Below, one piece after another: positions 22,442 through 34,339 of a DNA stretch of 64,000 nt (position 1 is its first letter; every line of letters starts with the position of its first letter). Source of the DNA: Lonicera japonica (Eukaryota; Streptophyta; Magnoliopsida; Dipsacales; Caprifoliaceae); assembly GCA_021464415.1 (NCBI GenBank), contig JAKCWG010000474.1, positions 1-64,000 on the forward strand, written 5' to 3'. The position numbers were made by a program, and so were the translations under genes. The notes under the pieces are model-generated. The model made no database searches and was not told the origin of the DNA. It worked only from the letters and a program-made list of their open reading frames with translations.

Positions 22442-23293
22442 GGGCAATTTACACTTGGGTACTTCCATAATGGGTGAAATTAGACTTAGGTACTCTTTTG
22501 TTTTAAAATTATAATTTGGTGCAATTCCGTCCATTTCAGTTAAAATTTAAACATAACTTAACCATGTGCGATTTAATTTAACTTAACCATAGTTGAAAAA
22601 TATCAAATCTTTTTTAAAAAATAAAAATAAAAATAAAAAGAAGAAAGAAAAAAATAGAGAGAAAAAAGAATGCAATCCCCCATGTAATCTCCACGTTTCT
22701 TCTTCCGTGTTCAAATTGAGGGTTTCATCTTTCTGTATATCTAAATGCTGAGTTCCATAAAAATCGATGAGTATTCTGTGAAATCAATGAGGATTGAAAG
22801 GTTCCACTTTTAAAAATTGATGAGTATTCTATGAAATCGATGAGTATTTTACAATTGGGCATCGGTGGTGTTTATGATGGAAGTGGAGATGGTGTTGATG
22901 ATAGGGGGTGGAGATCGAAGGTGGAGGTGGTGTTTGATGATTGAGATCGGTGGTGGAGGTGGAGGTGGGGTGGAGATCGGTGGTGTTAATGATAGAGGTC
23001 GGTGTTTATGGTGGAGATCGAGTGGAGGTGGTGTTGATGATGGAGATTAGTGGTGGAGGTGGTGTTGATGAGGCAAATCGGAGGTGGAAATGATGTTAAT
23101 GAATTTTTGTTAATTTTTTTTTTAACAAATGTTAACTATAGGTAAGTTTGGTGGGTTAAAGCCATGTACTTTGCATGTGTTTGTTAATTTTGGACGGAAG
23201 AAGGACGGAATTGCACCAAAGTCTAATTTTGAAACAAAAGAGTACCTAAGTCTAATTGCACCTATTATAGAAGTACCTAAGTCTAAATTGTCC
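22442..23293. mobile_element. Mutator-like non-autonomous element 1, 852 bp
   Basis: Terminal inverted repeats of about 90 bp begin with GGGCAATTTACACTTGGGTA and GGACAATTTAGACTTAGGTA and run to GGTGCAATTCCGTCC. They are flanked by a perfect 9-bp duplication, AATTATTAA, at 22433-22441 and 23294-23302. Long TIRs with 9-bp duplications define Mutator-like elements. The interior has a low-complexity GGTGGAGGTGGTGTTGATGA tract and no transposase. Confidence 0.9.
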
Positions 23294-23302
23294 AATTATT
23301 AA

Positions 23303-23886
23303 TAAGTAAAAACTATATATAATTTCATTAAGTGGTAAATGTTATATTTAATTTCTATTTGATACATAGTTCCGTAAGCATGGGAATCGACTAGTCTATT
23401 AATAAATCACAAATTTTTTGCTAAAAAAAATAAGTGGTTAGCCGTTTGCTGATTATAATTTATCCTCCCAACTGTTTATCTTTTGATATAACGCTTGCAA
23501 GTGTTGTAACACTATGATAATTTAAAGTATAATTATAACCACTTATATCTCATTATTAAATTAAAACAAATCCAAATTTTAATTTTATTCCCATAATATC
23601 ACAAATTTCCTCCCATATATCAAACCTAAATCATGCTATTCCTTTCATTTCCCATGTTTTTTCGTTATTCTCCCTCTGCAAACCCTTGGTCACGTTTTTT
23701 CGTCAGGTCTGCTTCTCCCTCTCTACCTCACTCTCTCTATCTCTCTTACTAATTTGATCCCCATATATTCTATCTACTTCTATATTTGTTATACCTACTA
23801 TATACATATATATTCTCAAATATTTGGTTTAATTCTCTTAGCCGAAGGATGTCTCTCAATTTGTGGTGTAAAAATCTATGTACTTA
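23303..23886. other. AT-rich spacer
   Basis: No gene seen. A pyrimidine-rich CTCTCTATCTCTC stretch occurs near 23710-23750. Confidence 0.4.
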
Positions 23887-24194
23887 AGTTCCGTTTGATA
23901 ACAACATGGAAAAGGAAAATAAATACAATTGATTTGAGTAAGAAAATGAAAAATAAGTTGAGGCATGTAATGAGATGATTTCCATTTCATGCTTAATGTA
24001 CGTAGATGTCCTCTAACTTTTATTATTTTTCATGAAAAAAATTTCTTCCTAAACTACCAAAGTAAATTTCTTCATGGAAAAAGTCACTAAGTAAGAAGGT
24101 TCATATCTCACCATATACCTTAACTTATTTTTCAACCTCCCATATTAATCAACTATTTTTATTTTCCTTTTTCATGTTATTATCAAACGGAACC
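23887..24194. mobile_element. Tourist-like MITE, 308 bp
   Basis: Terminal inverted repeats of about 35 bp start AGTTCCGTTTGATAACAACA at the left. The right end is the near complement (TGTTATTATCAAACGGAACC). The flanks are TTA at 23884-23886 and TTA at 24195-24197, as for PIF/Harbinger-type MITEs. The right half was later included in the tandem duplication that follows. Confidence 0.78.
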
Positions 24195-24651
24195 TTAATC
24201 TACTTTTTATAAATATTATATACATATGTATTCGCAGATCTTTGGTTTCAATCTCCTAGCTAGAGGAGGTGTCTCAATTGTGGTGCAAAAATTTAGGCAA
24301 GTCTAGGATATGTATGTGCATATATACATATAAATACATTACATACCTATATGCAAGTGGTTTAGTGATAATGTACTGAGTTCGGTGCTGGAGTCAAATG
24401 GGAGCTCCCCTGTCACTGAAAAACATCTGGTTGTCACGTTACATTGTTAACATATAATGGGTCTCAATACGTGGTGTACAAATTTAAATATAGTTAAATT
24501 TGTGATTTCTTTTTGCACAATAGATGTCGGCGGATTCAACTAATTGTACATGCTTAAACTTTCATCAATCTCACACAGTAATTTAAATTATCTTTGAAAA
24601 AAACCTATAATCAAATGTACGTAATTTAAATAATAATAATAATAATAATAA

Positions 24652-24684
<33 letters not shown>

Positions 24685-24928
24685 CAACAAAACGCAATGA
24701 TCATTATCACTACTTAGGTCAAAAAAAGAGTGTAAAAAAATCCAGCAAAATGGAGATTTGAAGAATCATAAGTATAATTAAAAAGTTTAAATTTAATTTA
24801 ACCTTATAAGCCTCTATGGAGTCTTTGATGGCCGACTATTATGTAGACGTAAAGGGTGCATTTAGCGTGCCGCATAAGGAAGTATGCTATGATAGGATAA
24901 AGGCCGGATATGATAAGAGTTGGATAAA
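24083..24928. repeat. Tandem duplication, unit 1 (~846 bp)
   Basis: The sequence from AGTCACTAAGTAAGAAGGTT onward is repeated nearly exactly in unit 2. The unit includes the right half of the Tourist-like MITE, an AAT microsatellite and a short ORF beginning MESLMADYYVDVKGAFSVPH. Differences between the copies are point changes and microsatellite length, so the duplication is recent. Confidence 0.9.
24631..24683. repeat. AAT microsatellite in unit 1
   Basis: A run of AAT triplets with one interruption. Confidence 0.9.
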
Positions 24929-25478
24929 GTCACTAAGTAAGAAGGTTCATATCTCACCATATGCCTTAACTTATTTTTCAACTTCCCATATTAATCAACT
25001 ATTTTTATTTTCCTTTTTCATGTTATTATCAAACGGAACCTTAATCTACTTTTTATAAATATTATATACATATGTATTCGCAGATCTTTGGTTTCAATCT
25101 CCTAGCTAGAGGAGGTGTCTCAATTGTGGTGCAAAAATTTAGGCAAGTCTAGGATATGTATGTGCATATATACATATAAATACATTACATACCTATATGC
25201 AAGTGGTTTAGTGATAATGTACTGAGTTCGGTGCTGGAGTTAAATGGGAGCTCCCCTGGTCACTGGAAAAACATCTGGTTGTCACGTTACATTGTTAACA
25301 TATAATTGGGTCTCAATACGTGGTGTACAAATTTAAATATAGTTAAATTTGTGATTTCTTTTTGCACAATAGATGTCGGCGGATTCAACTAATTGTACAT
25401 GCTTAAACTTTCATCAATCTCACACAGTAATTTAAATTATCTTTGAAAAAAAACCTATAATCAAATGTACGTAATTTA

Positions 25479-25552
<74 letters not shown>

Positions 25553-25790
25553 TCAACAAAACGCAATGATCACTACTTAGGTCAAAAAAAGAGTGTAAAA
25601 AAATCCAGCAAAATGGAGGATTTGAAGAATCATAAGTATAATTAAAAAGTTTAAATTTAATTTAACCTTATAAGCCTCTATGGAGTCTTTGATGGCCGAC
25701 TATTATTTAGACGTAAAGGGTGCATTTAGCGTGCCGCATAAGGAAGTATGCTATGATAGGATAAAGGCCGGATATGATAAGAGTTTGATA
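24929..25790. repeat. Tandem duplication, unit 2 (~862 bp)
   Basis: Second copy of the preceding unit. Its ORF (MESLMADYYLDVKGAFSVPH, from 25680) runs 61 codons to 25865, because the sequence after the unit differs from unit 1. The ORF has no family I recognise and may not be expressed. Confidence 0.88.
25480..25551. repeat. AAT microsatellite in unit 2
   Basis: A longer version of the same AAT run. The length difference accounts for most of the size difference between the two tandem units. Confidence 0.9.
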
Positions 25791-25865
25791 GAAATTATGT
25801 GGGATATGATAGAAAAGAAATCATTCGGATATGGATTAAGCGGGATCAGACATGATACGAACTAA

Positions 25866-27077
25866 TTGGATAAAGATTTAACAAACTTTGCATTTGATCG
25901 AGTTCCCGATTACAAGTCCAAAAATTATATAATACAACTTACTGTTCTTTTAAAATTATATGCAATTTTAATGGTTGTCCACAATTTTTTTTTAACTAAT
26001 GCGATTCTACTATTTATAAATAAGTTTTGTAAAAAACTCTTTCAGGAGAAAAGTTCTATATTACATACAATATTTATGAATTAGCATTAAGTACAGTACA
26101 ACTTCAAATTCTAATGTTATCATTTTTTCTAAAATTAAAGTTTCTTATAAATACATTCATTTAATAAAAAATAAATAAAAATACCATATTATACAAGAAG
26201 TAAATTTTATTAGTTGAGTTACTTTGATTTTGGTTGGTTTAAAATTTTCATTAAAAAATTTGATTATCTAAAAGCCGTAAAGAAAAAGATCCAAATAAAA
26301 AAAATTAATTTTTATATTAATTTTGTTATCCAGCAGCTACGAGATAAAATAATACCACCTATAGGGGTGGTATATATTTATCCGGTAAAAAAAAAAATGA
26401 TAATTAATCCTGAGTGCAATCTAATCCCGTGTGGCACCAAACACGGGATATGATTATAATATCCTATTCACTCTTGTGTCAAACACATGATATGATTTAT
26501 TTATCCTATCATTTCCGACAACAAAAACTAAATAGGATTAATTAATCCAATCCTGCTTCTAATCCCGCGCGACAAACACACCCAAAGAGTTTATAGCCGT
26601 TAGAAAAAGGCTGGATGTATAGCAAGTTTTACGTTAGGTTATTAAGGTTATATTTAATTTCTCTATTTGATACGTATTGTCGTAGGCACGAGCATTTACT
26701 AATTAGCTTATGTACTTTTTAATATATATTTTTTAAATAAATGGTTGCACAAAATTAACTCAAATCTGAACACAATACATCGCAAATAAATGGAGGAGGA
26801 GTCCCCACCCACTCCCAGGGCTGTTAAACTCAATTTGAAAACCAACTGAATAGACTGAACCGATTCATAAAAACCCGAACTAACAAAATAGAAACAAAAA
26901 CCAAAACCAAATAATTTTGTTTGGTTTCGGGGCTGGCTTGTCCAGAACCGAACCAGCCCCGAAACCGAACTGAACTGAACTGAACCGATTTTTTTAAATA
27001 GGCAAGTCTTTTATTAAATAGTAATGTTCATTATTCAGTTTTTAAATAGGCAAGTTTTTGATTAATTAGTAATGTTC
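25866..27077. other. Intergenic, MITE fragments
   Basis: No gene. Around 26400-26585 there are ATCCCGTGTTTGG-type motifs and an end like a Tourist MITE (GGGTGTGTTTGTCGCGCGGG on the minus strand), without a clear partner end. Around 26930-26990 is a short GGTTCGGGGCTGG/CCAGCCCCGAAACC palindrome in an ACCGAACC-rich tract. Confidence 0.45.
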
Positions 27078-27455
27078 AAACTTGGTTCATCTCCATTACT
27101 CTTTTGGTACAATTTTATCCAAAGAGGTCTAATTCGAGTGCTAAACGAATGAATTTTTTTTTCATAAAACTTGGTAGATATGATTTATACAATGAATAGA
27201 TAATGTCCACAAAATTTTATTAAGAAATTTAAATCAGAAGTGGGCGTGATAAAAATTTTATATATTTGTTTATTTTCAACCATTCAAATTTTAAATTATC
27301 ATTTAATCCATTTATAGATTGAATCTTTAGATGAAATTTTATGAAAATGATCTACTAAGTTCCATGAAAAAATTCATTCGTTTAGTTCTCAAACTAGACT
27401 CATTTGAATGAAATTTGACCGAAAGGTAATGGAGATGAGCCATTCCTGTAATGTT
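27078..27455. mobile_element. Inverted-repeat element (MITE-like)
   Basis: The left arm around CATCTCCATTACTCTTTTGG..AAACGAATGAATTTTTT is matched in reverse complement by the right arm around AAAAAATTCATTCGTTTAG..GGTAATGGAGATGAGCC. The arms are about 110 bp with a 150-bp AT-rich middle. It is flanked by direct repeats of AAATAGGCAAGT-like sequence (27000, 27045, 27527), which may be an older host repeat. Confidence 0.6.
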
Positions 27456-28990
27456 CATGTCTTTTAAATTATGTCCATCATATTTAAAAAAATAAAAAAT
27501 TGAACAACATCTTTCAGTTTGATTTAAATAGGCAAGTGTTTTATTAATTAGTAATGTTGATGCATTTTTCATTACTTTTTAATTATAACTTTCAATTGCT
27601 TTAGCTCCATTTTTCAGTTTTGAGCACTTATTGGCCTTTTTAGTGCCATTGTTTTGTCATATATGTTTAATTTGTTTTTTGCCACAAGTTTAATTTGTTT
27701 TGTGCCAAGTTATACTACTTGAGCTTAAGCCTCAATGCATACACTATATGAGTGATACTATAGATAAAACAATTATACTTATTATCAAAGTTGTGTGCAA
27801 CTTTAAAAGTGTACAATATTTTTTAAAGCAATATTATCATATGATAGATAATTTTACTTTATCAATATGACTATCTTACATATAAATATATATATATATA
27901 TATTTAAAAGGTCTAAATTTTTTCTATTTATTATAATAATAACGAAAATTTTTCTAGTCCGACTAGGACAAATCTAGTTGAGGCTTAGGGGGCGGCACAT
28001 GCCCCTCTCACTTTTCCCTGCACTTCATATTTTCATAAGACATGTTTTCATTTCACTTTTTATATTTCTTAAGTTTATTTTGATATTGTGCTTATACAAT
28101 ATACTTGTTTTTAATAAAAAAAACCATCATGTTAAATGTAGAGTTCAATTTCTTCTTTGAAATATATAATGAATGTATCATATCTCCTAATAATATATAA
28201 TAATGATTAAATCAATTTCACTTTGATATTTTGATGCACTAGAAGAATCAATTAAAAGTATTAAAGTTATAAAAAATAATATCATTACATAGTATCACAA
28301 TTTCCCTATTCATTTTGTGATTTTTTTTTATATATATATCTTCAATTATGCGCCTCCTAACAACTATTTCTAATTCCGTTCCTGACCCAGATAAGACTCA
28401 AACTCGTGACCATCATGAGTTCAGGTATATACTTTATCGACCAGATTAACCCGCTGCTCATTTGTTTAACTTTTTATGGCAAAGACATTTTGCAAAGAAT
28501 AATGAAAGACATTAAAAGTGCCTATAACTGTCACACACTAAGGGTGTGTTTGATTGCCAAAATTTTCTATGAAAAACGTGGTAAAAGATGCAAAATGTGC
28601 ACTTTTTCATCTCTTATGGGTGTTTCATTGCCCAATTTTCTAGGTAAAATAAGTTTCACCTAATTTCTTGGTACAAGTGCATAATGCATAAAAGTAAGAA
28701 CTTCTTGTTTTAGCCTATTTCAAAGAAAATAAGTTCTAACTATGGTGAAAAATGACCCAAAGACCAAAGACTAAAAAGACCAATTCTAAGTAAAATGTAA
28801 ACAATAAAACACCAAAAATTATAAAATTTATCATCGTTGCAAGAAAAAAAAGTATATATTTTCACCCATAATTAAATTGCTTCGAATGTAAACATTTTAT
28901 ACCATAATTTTATACTTACGATAAAACACACTCTATTTTTTTTTTCCTCCAACAGGACTTGATAAGTTATTTTGTGATTTTTTTTGAATT
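27456..28990. other. Intergenic AT-rich DNA
   Basis: No gene seen. It contains a TA microsatellite near 27890-27903. Around 28545-28940 there is a GGGTGTGTTTGATTGCC start that may be a degraded MITE end. Confidence 0.4.
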
Positions 28991-31900
28991 TGTATTACAC
29001 GACACTATCATATTTTCTTAAAAAGAAATTGTAACAGAATAAGATAAATGAAGGGGATTATTAATCTAAAAATCTAAAACTTAAACCCTCGTCAAACACT
29101 AAACCCTCGTCGTATCTATCTTTTAGAGACAGTTTAACTCCCCGCCGTCCTCTGCTATCCTGATTCTGCCGCACCTTTCAGCTGGCCGTTTCGATCACAA
29201 CCCTTTTGCCGAAGTTAACCCCTTTGCTGTATGTTAATTCCTCTCTCCCCTCACCATATCTTTTTTGTTTCTTTATTATAATTTTTAGCTGATTAGGTTT
29301 TGAGATATTCTGAGTTTAATTTTTGATGGTTAGTTTACTTTGTTTGCTTAGGAAATTGATTTACTCTCAATTATGCAATTTTGTGTTTTAAATTGTTGGA
29401 TCTGGAATGGTTAGTTCACTTTATTTTTTTTAATTGATTGATTTACTCTGTTTATCCTGCTTGCGAAGGTTATCTAGATTAAAATCAAGTGAGGGGATTT
29501 TATCTGCTAGTGGGAGGTTGAGGCGAAAGGAATTCAAACTTGAGATTGACTAGAACTACTTGGAGTTGGAGGAGGAGGAGGTCCATTAGATGCCGAAATT
29601 GTTGGAATCTTTTTGTTTGGAGTGTGTGATACAATACCAAGTTTTTCCCTCAGTGGTGCTTAAAACCTTAAACCATATATGTATATATGTAGCTTTAGAT
29701 GTTCTCTTTTTGTGCTTGATTGAAGTCTTTTAATGACTTTGAGCTTAAATCCATCACCTAAAGGAACAGATAACTCTTCATTATAAACCTTAATAATGAG
29801 CAGAATCACAGCAAATTTTTTGTTCTTTCTGTTAGTTGTGTTCTTCCACCTTGTTCTTTTACATCTGAAGGGCGTCAATTTCAAGCTGTATTCCTTTTTT
29901 TCTTTCTTTCTCATGTTCTTCTTCTCCTTTTTTCTCTTGCTTATACTTCTGCAGTTAGATGACAATGGCTCTGTTCATTTCCTCCCCCTTTTGTCTGCTC
30001 CTTTTTTCTTTTCGCCAAAATTTAGTTCTAAGATATGATGCTATTATTACCACTTTTTATTGATCCAATTGCGAAAACACCATGAATTACCCTACTTCAT
30101 AGCAGTGATATGTTCACAACACTCGTATAAGTACCCTTTGATCGTCTTTCTATCTTTAAAAGATATAAAATTGCTGTTAGTTTTTTTCTAATTAGTCCTA
30201 AACTCTGGTTAGGAATATACTTGATGTTTTGAGCACCCATTTCAATAGTTTTGATATCTGATATATCTTTAATTTTTAATTTTATTCTTGCGCTAATTTT
30301 TTTTCATGAAAAATATAGTTATAATTAAATCTGAACTTTCACCGTTCAAAAAGTTAAATTTTGTTTAATTACTAAACTACTTATCTTTTTGTCTACTAAA
30401 ATATTTAAATTAAAATATGTGGCAGGTAAGGTGTTTAATAAAATAAATGTTGCAATAAACACAGAGAGGAAAATTACGTAGAGATGTAGATTTAAGTAGA
30501 AAGATTAGGTATGATTAGGCAGAAATTGTTTGGAAGTTCGTGTTCATCATGGATATTGGTTTTTGATTTTTAGTGTAGTTTTTAACTAAAGTTTTAGCAA
30601 TATTAAAAAAACCGAATGAGACCGGACCGAGACTGAATAATTTGGGGAGGGTTTGGGTTCTATAGGTATAAAAATCGAAATCGAACTATGAAGTTTGGAG
30701 AGTTTTGGGTACCCCAATCTCTACCGCAATTAAAACCGAGAACACCCCTATTCTTAATTATTTGCCTTTCCGAATCTAATTTAATTTCTCAATCGCCTTG
30801 AATGACATGTTAATTTTTTTGATAGTTTGTATGTATAGAGTGCAAAATGCCTAAAAAAATATTTAGGGTGCTTTGATAGTTTGTATGTATAAGGTGCAAA
30901 GTGTCGAAAAAAATATTTAAGATGCAAATTGATATATTCTTTTAGTTTGGGGTGAGGTGCATTAGTATCATTTAGTCTAAATTTTTTATACAAATCAGTG
31001 TTTTGAATAATATAAGTTTGCGCGCAACGTAGCGCGCTATAGCACAGATTTTCACTCCATCGCTATGTAGTGGGTTCTGAATTGCGTATTTGGCTGATGC
31101 GGCACGCTATAGCTTGAATAGTGTACGCTATTTACCTTTTGTGTGAAAAAAAACATACGCTATTTGAGAAAGGGGAAAGGTTGGTTGAATATATGAGTTA
31201 AATAGGTCAAATACATTTGAGAAAACGTACGTTATTTTCTCCTCCAGCCGTGGCCGTAGGCACGTCGTCTCTCCTCTGTTCTCCGCCGTCCGACGCCTCA
31301 CAGCCGCCGTCGACGCTGTTCTGCACGTCGTCTCTCCTCTCTGTCGTTCTTCGTTGCTGCTTCTCCATCTCTGTCCGTCGTCTCTCCTCTCCTCTGTCCG
31401 TCGTCTCTCCTCTCCTCTGTTCGTGTCGTCTCTCCTCCCAGATGTCGTCTCTCCTCTGTTCGTGTTTCGACTCTCCATAATAAGGTATTTCTTGAGCCCT
31501 AGGCTCGTTTTATTAGTAGGTTGGTTTTATTTGTGGCTGAGGCCAGGCTGTTTTATTTGTGGCTGAGCCCTAAGCGCTATTTAAAACATTGATACAAACC
31601 ATTGTTATAGAACATCAGTTTTTACAGAAATTAGGTAAAGCCTAGCTAGCAATTTCTGTATTATTTGAAGTTATTACTTTCGGATTCTTGAATAGCAGTG
31701 ATATATGAGGAATCAGTGAATCACACTTAGATTTGCTTTACATATTATTTTTGAGTGATTAATGGTAGGAACTTAATCTTTCGACCATTTGAAACAAGAA
31801 TCACTCTTTTAAAAGATTGTATACTTTGAAAAAAAGAATCTTGAGAACCTGCTACTTGAAAGCCAACAAATTAGAATGCATTATTTTTCAATTGAAAGTC

Positions 31901-32514
31901 GAAATCGTTAAAAAGAAATTATTTTAGGTTACAGTCAGTTTAAAATTTGAAATTATTTGAATGTGTCTTAATTAATAATACCTGTAATTGTGAAATAATG
32001 CTTAAATAAAAGATATAATCATACTAATATGCCGGACTTGATGATGACGAGGGAACAAATTCATGTCCTTTTTTTGCAGGGTATGTTTCTACTGTTTTTC
32101 ATTTCTTTTCTATTGTCTTGTTATTGATTTTCTTTTCTGGTATAACTGATTGGATGGTTGTTATTTATCCTCATTCAGGGGGATTAATTTCTTTTTCCAT
32201 GATGGATATTCAAGAGATAGATGCCATAATTTCTGTTTTAGATACTTTTGAGACAAAGAAGGGGTCACTCTTATTGTAACGTGTGCGATGTTTCTTTGTC
32301 TGCTCTCATTTCTTCTGAACAGCAGGAATATATTGAATTAGTGGTACTCTACTGTGTTTTTTTAATGTTGCTTCATGTATGGGGTTCTTACTCAATAATC
32401 TTTATCTTATATTTTTAACTTTATTGGCCTAATCTTTTATTTTTTTTCTACAGTATTATTTGCTTGCGAGGCTGAGCTGATGCTGCTAGCAAGCCATCAT
32501 GGCCTTTTGGTGCA
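28991..32514 (+). other. Probable promoter and 5' UTR region of the nuclease gene, with repeats
   Basis: A GC-richer stretch at about 29100-29230 (CCCCGCCGTCCTCTGC) looks like a transcribed 5' leader. It is followed by intron-like T-rich DNA with possible acceptors such as TTTTTTGCAG at about 32070. No coding exon is certain before 32515. The first-exon position is inferred only from composition. Confidence 0.35.
31255..31465. repeat. Pyrimidine-rich minisatellite
   Basis: Repeats of CGTCGTCTCTCCTCT and variants over about 200 bp. Both strands are open in some frames because of the composition, but no coding function is supported. Confidence 0.7.
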
Positions 32515-34339
32515 ATGTGGCTCAAATTGAGTAAGCTTCTCTTTATTCTGACTTCTTTTATTGAATTGTCACTGGGTGCATGTTCTATCCAAGTTTCACG
32601 CCAAGTTGAGCTCTCTTTCTTTCCCCCTCTCTTTTTTCTTTTTTACCCCTTTTCATATTGTGACAGAGCATAGCTATTCCAATTCTTGAATTGGTTCATC
32701 AGAGAAAATATTCTGGTAGATAGTAATCTTTCCTTTGCTAAGGGGTACAGTGGCGTTATAGTTGAAAACTTAAAACTAACTTCTGCCGTGTAAATTTAAA
32801 GGGTGATGAGTGTTTTCTTTTAATATAATTTGGTTTCATTTCATGTAGATTTCTTATATTTTTTGTCTGACGTTCCTTGTTTACAAATTTTGTAGTGAAT
32901 TGTAAACATTAAAATTATCCTAAAAGCATAACATGCTAGTCTAGCTAGATAGTGGGATATGATTGGAACATATTTTGATTATTGTTTGATTTCAGCTTAT
33001 AGTAGGTTTTATGTTGAATGAACAGTATACCAAATACGTGGTCCACCAATGTCTGATACCCATATCATAACGTTGTAGCATGACCGTCATGTGTCATCTA
33101 CACTGAAAAAATACACAACAATCTTTAGCTTATAAAATTCGTTCACTTCCAACATAAACTCATTGCCTCTTAACTGGGTTACAAAGAAAAGGTAATATCA
33201 GTTCATGGCAGAAATAGAACTGCCATGGGCTATAGTTACATGGAGCAGTGGCTTGTCCATGTGTCAAAATAGATAGATTCAAGTTCACACTTGTGCAGTT
33301 TATGTTCCAGCGACTCATTATTAAGAACGAAGTTCACCACAAAGTGTTGCACTCCAGTTTGTCTATGCATGGGCATGTTTATCAATATAACTTTTTAAAA
33401 CTTATTGTTACCATATATATTTTTGCAGTGAAGAACTTGCATTTGGCTTCGAGTGGAAGAAAAAACAGCATACAGACATTTTCTGAACAAGGATTTACTA
33501 TTCAAGTTGCTAAAAGAAATTTTTGCAATAAGGTTGGTCGTTCTCTAGAAGATTTATATGAGGAAACACATCCCATTCTTCAATCAAGTGGTCTTCAGCA
33601 CTGGTTCAAAAACTGGCATGAACTAAGAAAGCATAAGCTTACAGCAAGCACCTTTGCTGGGGCTGTTGGTTTATGGCCCCGCCGAAGAGTCCAGCTCTGG
33701 TTAGAGAAGCTAGGGGCTATCAAGCCGTTCGCGGGTAACCTGGCTACCTGTTGGAGTAACATCAAAGAAGAGGAAGCACTCGAAAGGTATAAGCTGATAA
33801 CTGGAAATGATGTAACTTTCCCTGAATTCCAGGTATACGGGAATCGAAATCCAGAAGACAATTGGCTTGCTGCTTCGCCAGATGGGGTAGTTGACAATCT
33901 TGTTTATGGGTTGCCTTCCCGAGGAGTGCTGGAAATAAAATGCCCGTTTTTCAAAGGTGATATGAGGAAGGCTTTCCCGTGGTCGCGGGTCCCGCTTTAT
34001 TGTATTCCCCAAGCTCAGGGTTTGATGGAAATATTGGACCGGGACTGGATGGATTTTTATGTTTGGACTCCTAATGGGAGCAGTCTATTTAGGTTATATC
34101 GAGATGTAGAATATTGGAATGCCTTGAAGATTGCACTATCTGATTTCTGGTGGATACATGTCCTCCCCGCAAGGGAATTGTGTAGTAAATCTGTGATAAC
34201 GAATCCCCTCTTTGAATTAAGATCACTCCGCCCTGCACCTAGGCATGAACTATGTAGTTTTATTGTTTATGAAAGCAAACGTATCGTTGGTGACTCAAAA
34301 TTGTTAATGCGTGAAATTCATGGCAAATTGCAAAGCTAA
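32515..34339 (+). CDS. YqaJ/lambda-exonuclease-type nuclease, plant organelle-type family
   Basis: Two coding exons, 32515-32530 and 33429-34339, join across a GTAAGC...TTGCAG intron to give 308 codons. The protein belongs to the PD-(D/E)XK superfamily as YqaJ-like exonuclease, known in plants as restriction-endonuclease-like proteins. Visible parts: KLTASTFAGAVGLWP (N-terminal motif), IKEEEALERYKLITG, the metal site AASPDG (Asp) with VLEIKCPFFKG (Glu-x-Lys), and YCIPQAQGLMEILDRDWMDF, where the Gln helps catalysis. All core residues are present, so the enzyme looks functional. By family it would degrade DNA ends or take part in recombination; organelle location is only inferred. The upstream Met at 33248 lies in the intron. 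The start at 32515 is preferred because the splice pair keeps the frame and a stop lies upstream of it. Confidence 0.82.

Noticed and set aside
22865..23050. Open frame rich in Gly, Met and Asp inside the first Mutator-like element
   Set aside because: Low-complexity GGTGGAGGT repeat, no domain.
24631..25551. Regular repeats resembling a CRISPR array
   Set aside because: These are AAT microsatellites and tandem duplicates in a plant genome; there are no repeat-spacer units.
26400..26590. Motif CGCGCGACAAACA near 26570 as a tenth copy of the LTR palindrome
   Set aside because: Only half of the palindrome is present and it lies in an unrelated MITE end.
33248..33428. N-terminal extension of the nuclease frame starting at 33248
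   Set aside because: The extra residues look random and a strong TTTTGCAG acceptor lies at their end; splicing to the exon at 32515-32530 keeps the frame.
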